Positions 41,520 through 41,554 of a stretch of 41,554 nt of DNA are shown here, one piece after another; position 1 is the first letter of the stretch; each line of letters starts with the position of its first letter. The DNA lies in the NCBI RefSeq assembly GCF_015356865.1, contig NZ_JAAFZA010000077.1, positions 1-41,554 on the forward strand, in the 5' to 3' direction. Below the pieces are notes generated by a model that saw nothing but the letters and a program-made list of their open reading frames with translations, did no database searches and was not told the DNA's origin. A program made the position numbers and the translations under genes. The DNA comes from Catenulispora pinisilvae (GTDB taxonomy: Bacteria > Actinomycetota > Actinomycetes > Streptomycetales > Catenulisporaceae).

Positions 41520-41554
41520 CACGGACTCAGACCCGCCAGCTCCCACCCACCCAC

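Noticed and set aside
1..41554. CRISPR array, rRNA genes or intact insertion sequence
   Set aside because: No regularly spaced repeats, no rRNA signatures and no complete transposase with inverted ends were seen; only a short transposase remnant near 32.5 kb.

Overview
The window comes from a high-GC actinomycete. Evidence is the pervasive G/C third positions, many GTG starts, the cmk-plsC-der gene order, and lineage markers such as DUF397 proteins, NB-ARC/TPR STAND proteins, snapalysin and an Lsr2-type DNA-binding tail. A Streptomyces/Catenulispora-like organism is the best guess; the genus cannot be fixed from the sequence.

Layout. (1) 1-4230 is core chromosome: an edge-truncated gene, an SMR (SugE/Gdx-like) exporter, cmk, plsC, der and tRNA-Pro(GGG). 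(2) 4230-6290 is the entry point of an integrated element: a terminator just after the tRNA, an AlpA/Xis-like HTH protein, a tyrosine integrase (possibly split from the HTH protein by a one-base slip in a C7 run) and an XRE repressor. (3) 6290-17100 is a recombination-scarred zone: two decayed integrase remnants, a third 5'-truncated integrase, a TOTE-type primase-helicase with an Lsr2-like tail, a STAND pseudogene with two in-frame stops, several truncated genes (coiled-coil protein, PQQ propeller, FAD reductase, membrane protein) and an intact NERD-SF1 helicase. (4) 17440-23265 holds two STAND-TPR proteins, each divergent from a DUF397 protein. A small protein follows the second; its C-terminus carries the same GGVH-type motif found at the N-termini of the STAND proteins. 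(5) 23600-32000 is the most system-like block: an overlapping three-gene operon (DUF559/Vsr-like nuclease, winged-helix protein, 1100-aa protein with two P-loop ATPase domains, the second HerA/FtsK-like), then a convergent nucleoid-associated-protein-like gene and a divergent Mrr-nuclease/STAND fusion. (6) 32000-36570 holds a transposase remnant, an alpha/beta-hydrolase-STAND fusion, snapalysin and about 1 kb of decayed DNA. (7) 36570-41554 holds a cold-shock protein, a CSD-like variant, a small hypothetical gene, a second (5'-truncated) copy of the TOTE helicase C-terminus in the opposite orientation to the first, and a SF1 helicase-PLD-DUF5710 protein resembling type II Mokosh.

Interpretation. 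Nuclease, helicase and STAND genes are concentrated behind a tRNA-linked integrase, among integrase debris. This is the picture of a defence/conflict island at an integration hot spot. The best candidates for undescribed systems are the nuclease-wHTH-dual ATPase operon (23600-28724), the STAND/DUF397/GGVH-motif modules (17442-23265), the hydrolase-STAND fusion (32711-34747) and the Mrr-STAND gene with a 7-codon coupled leader (29835-31987). All functional statements are inferred from motifs and context; no database search was possible.
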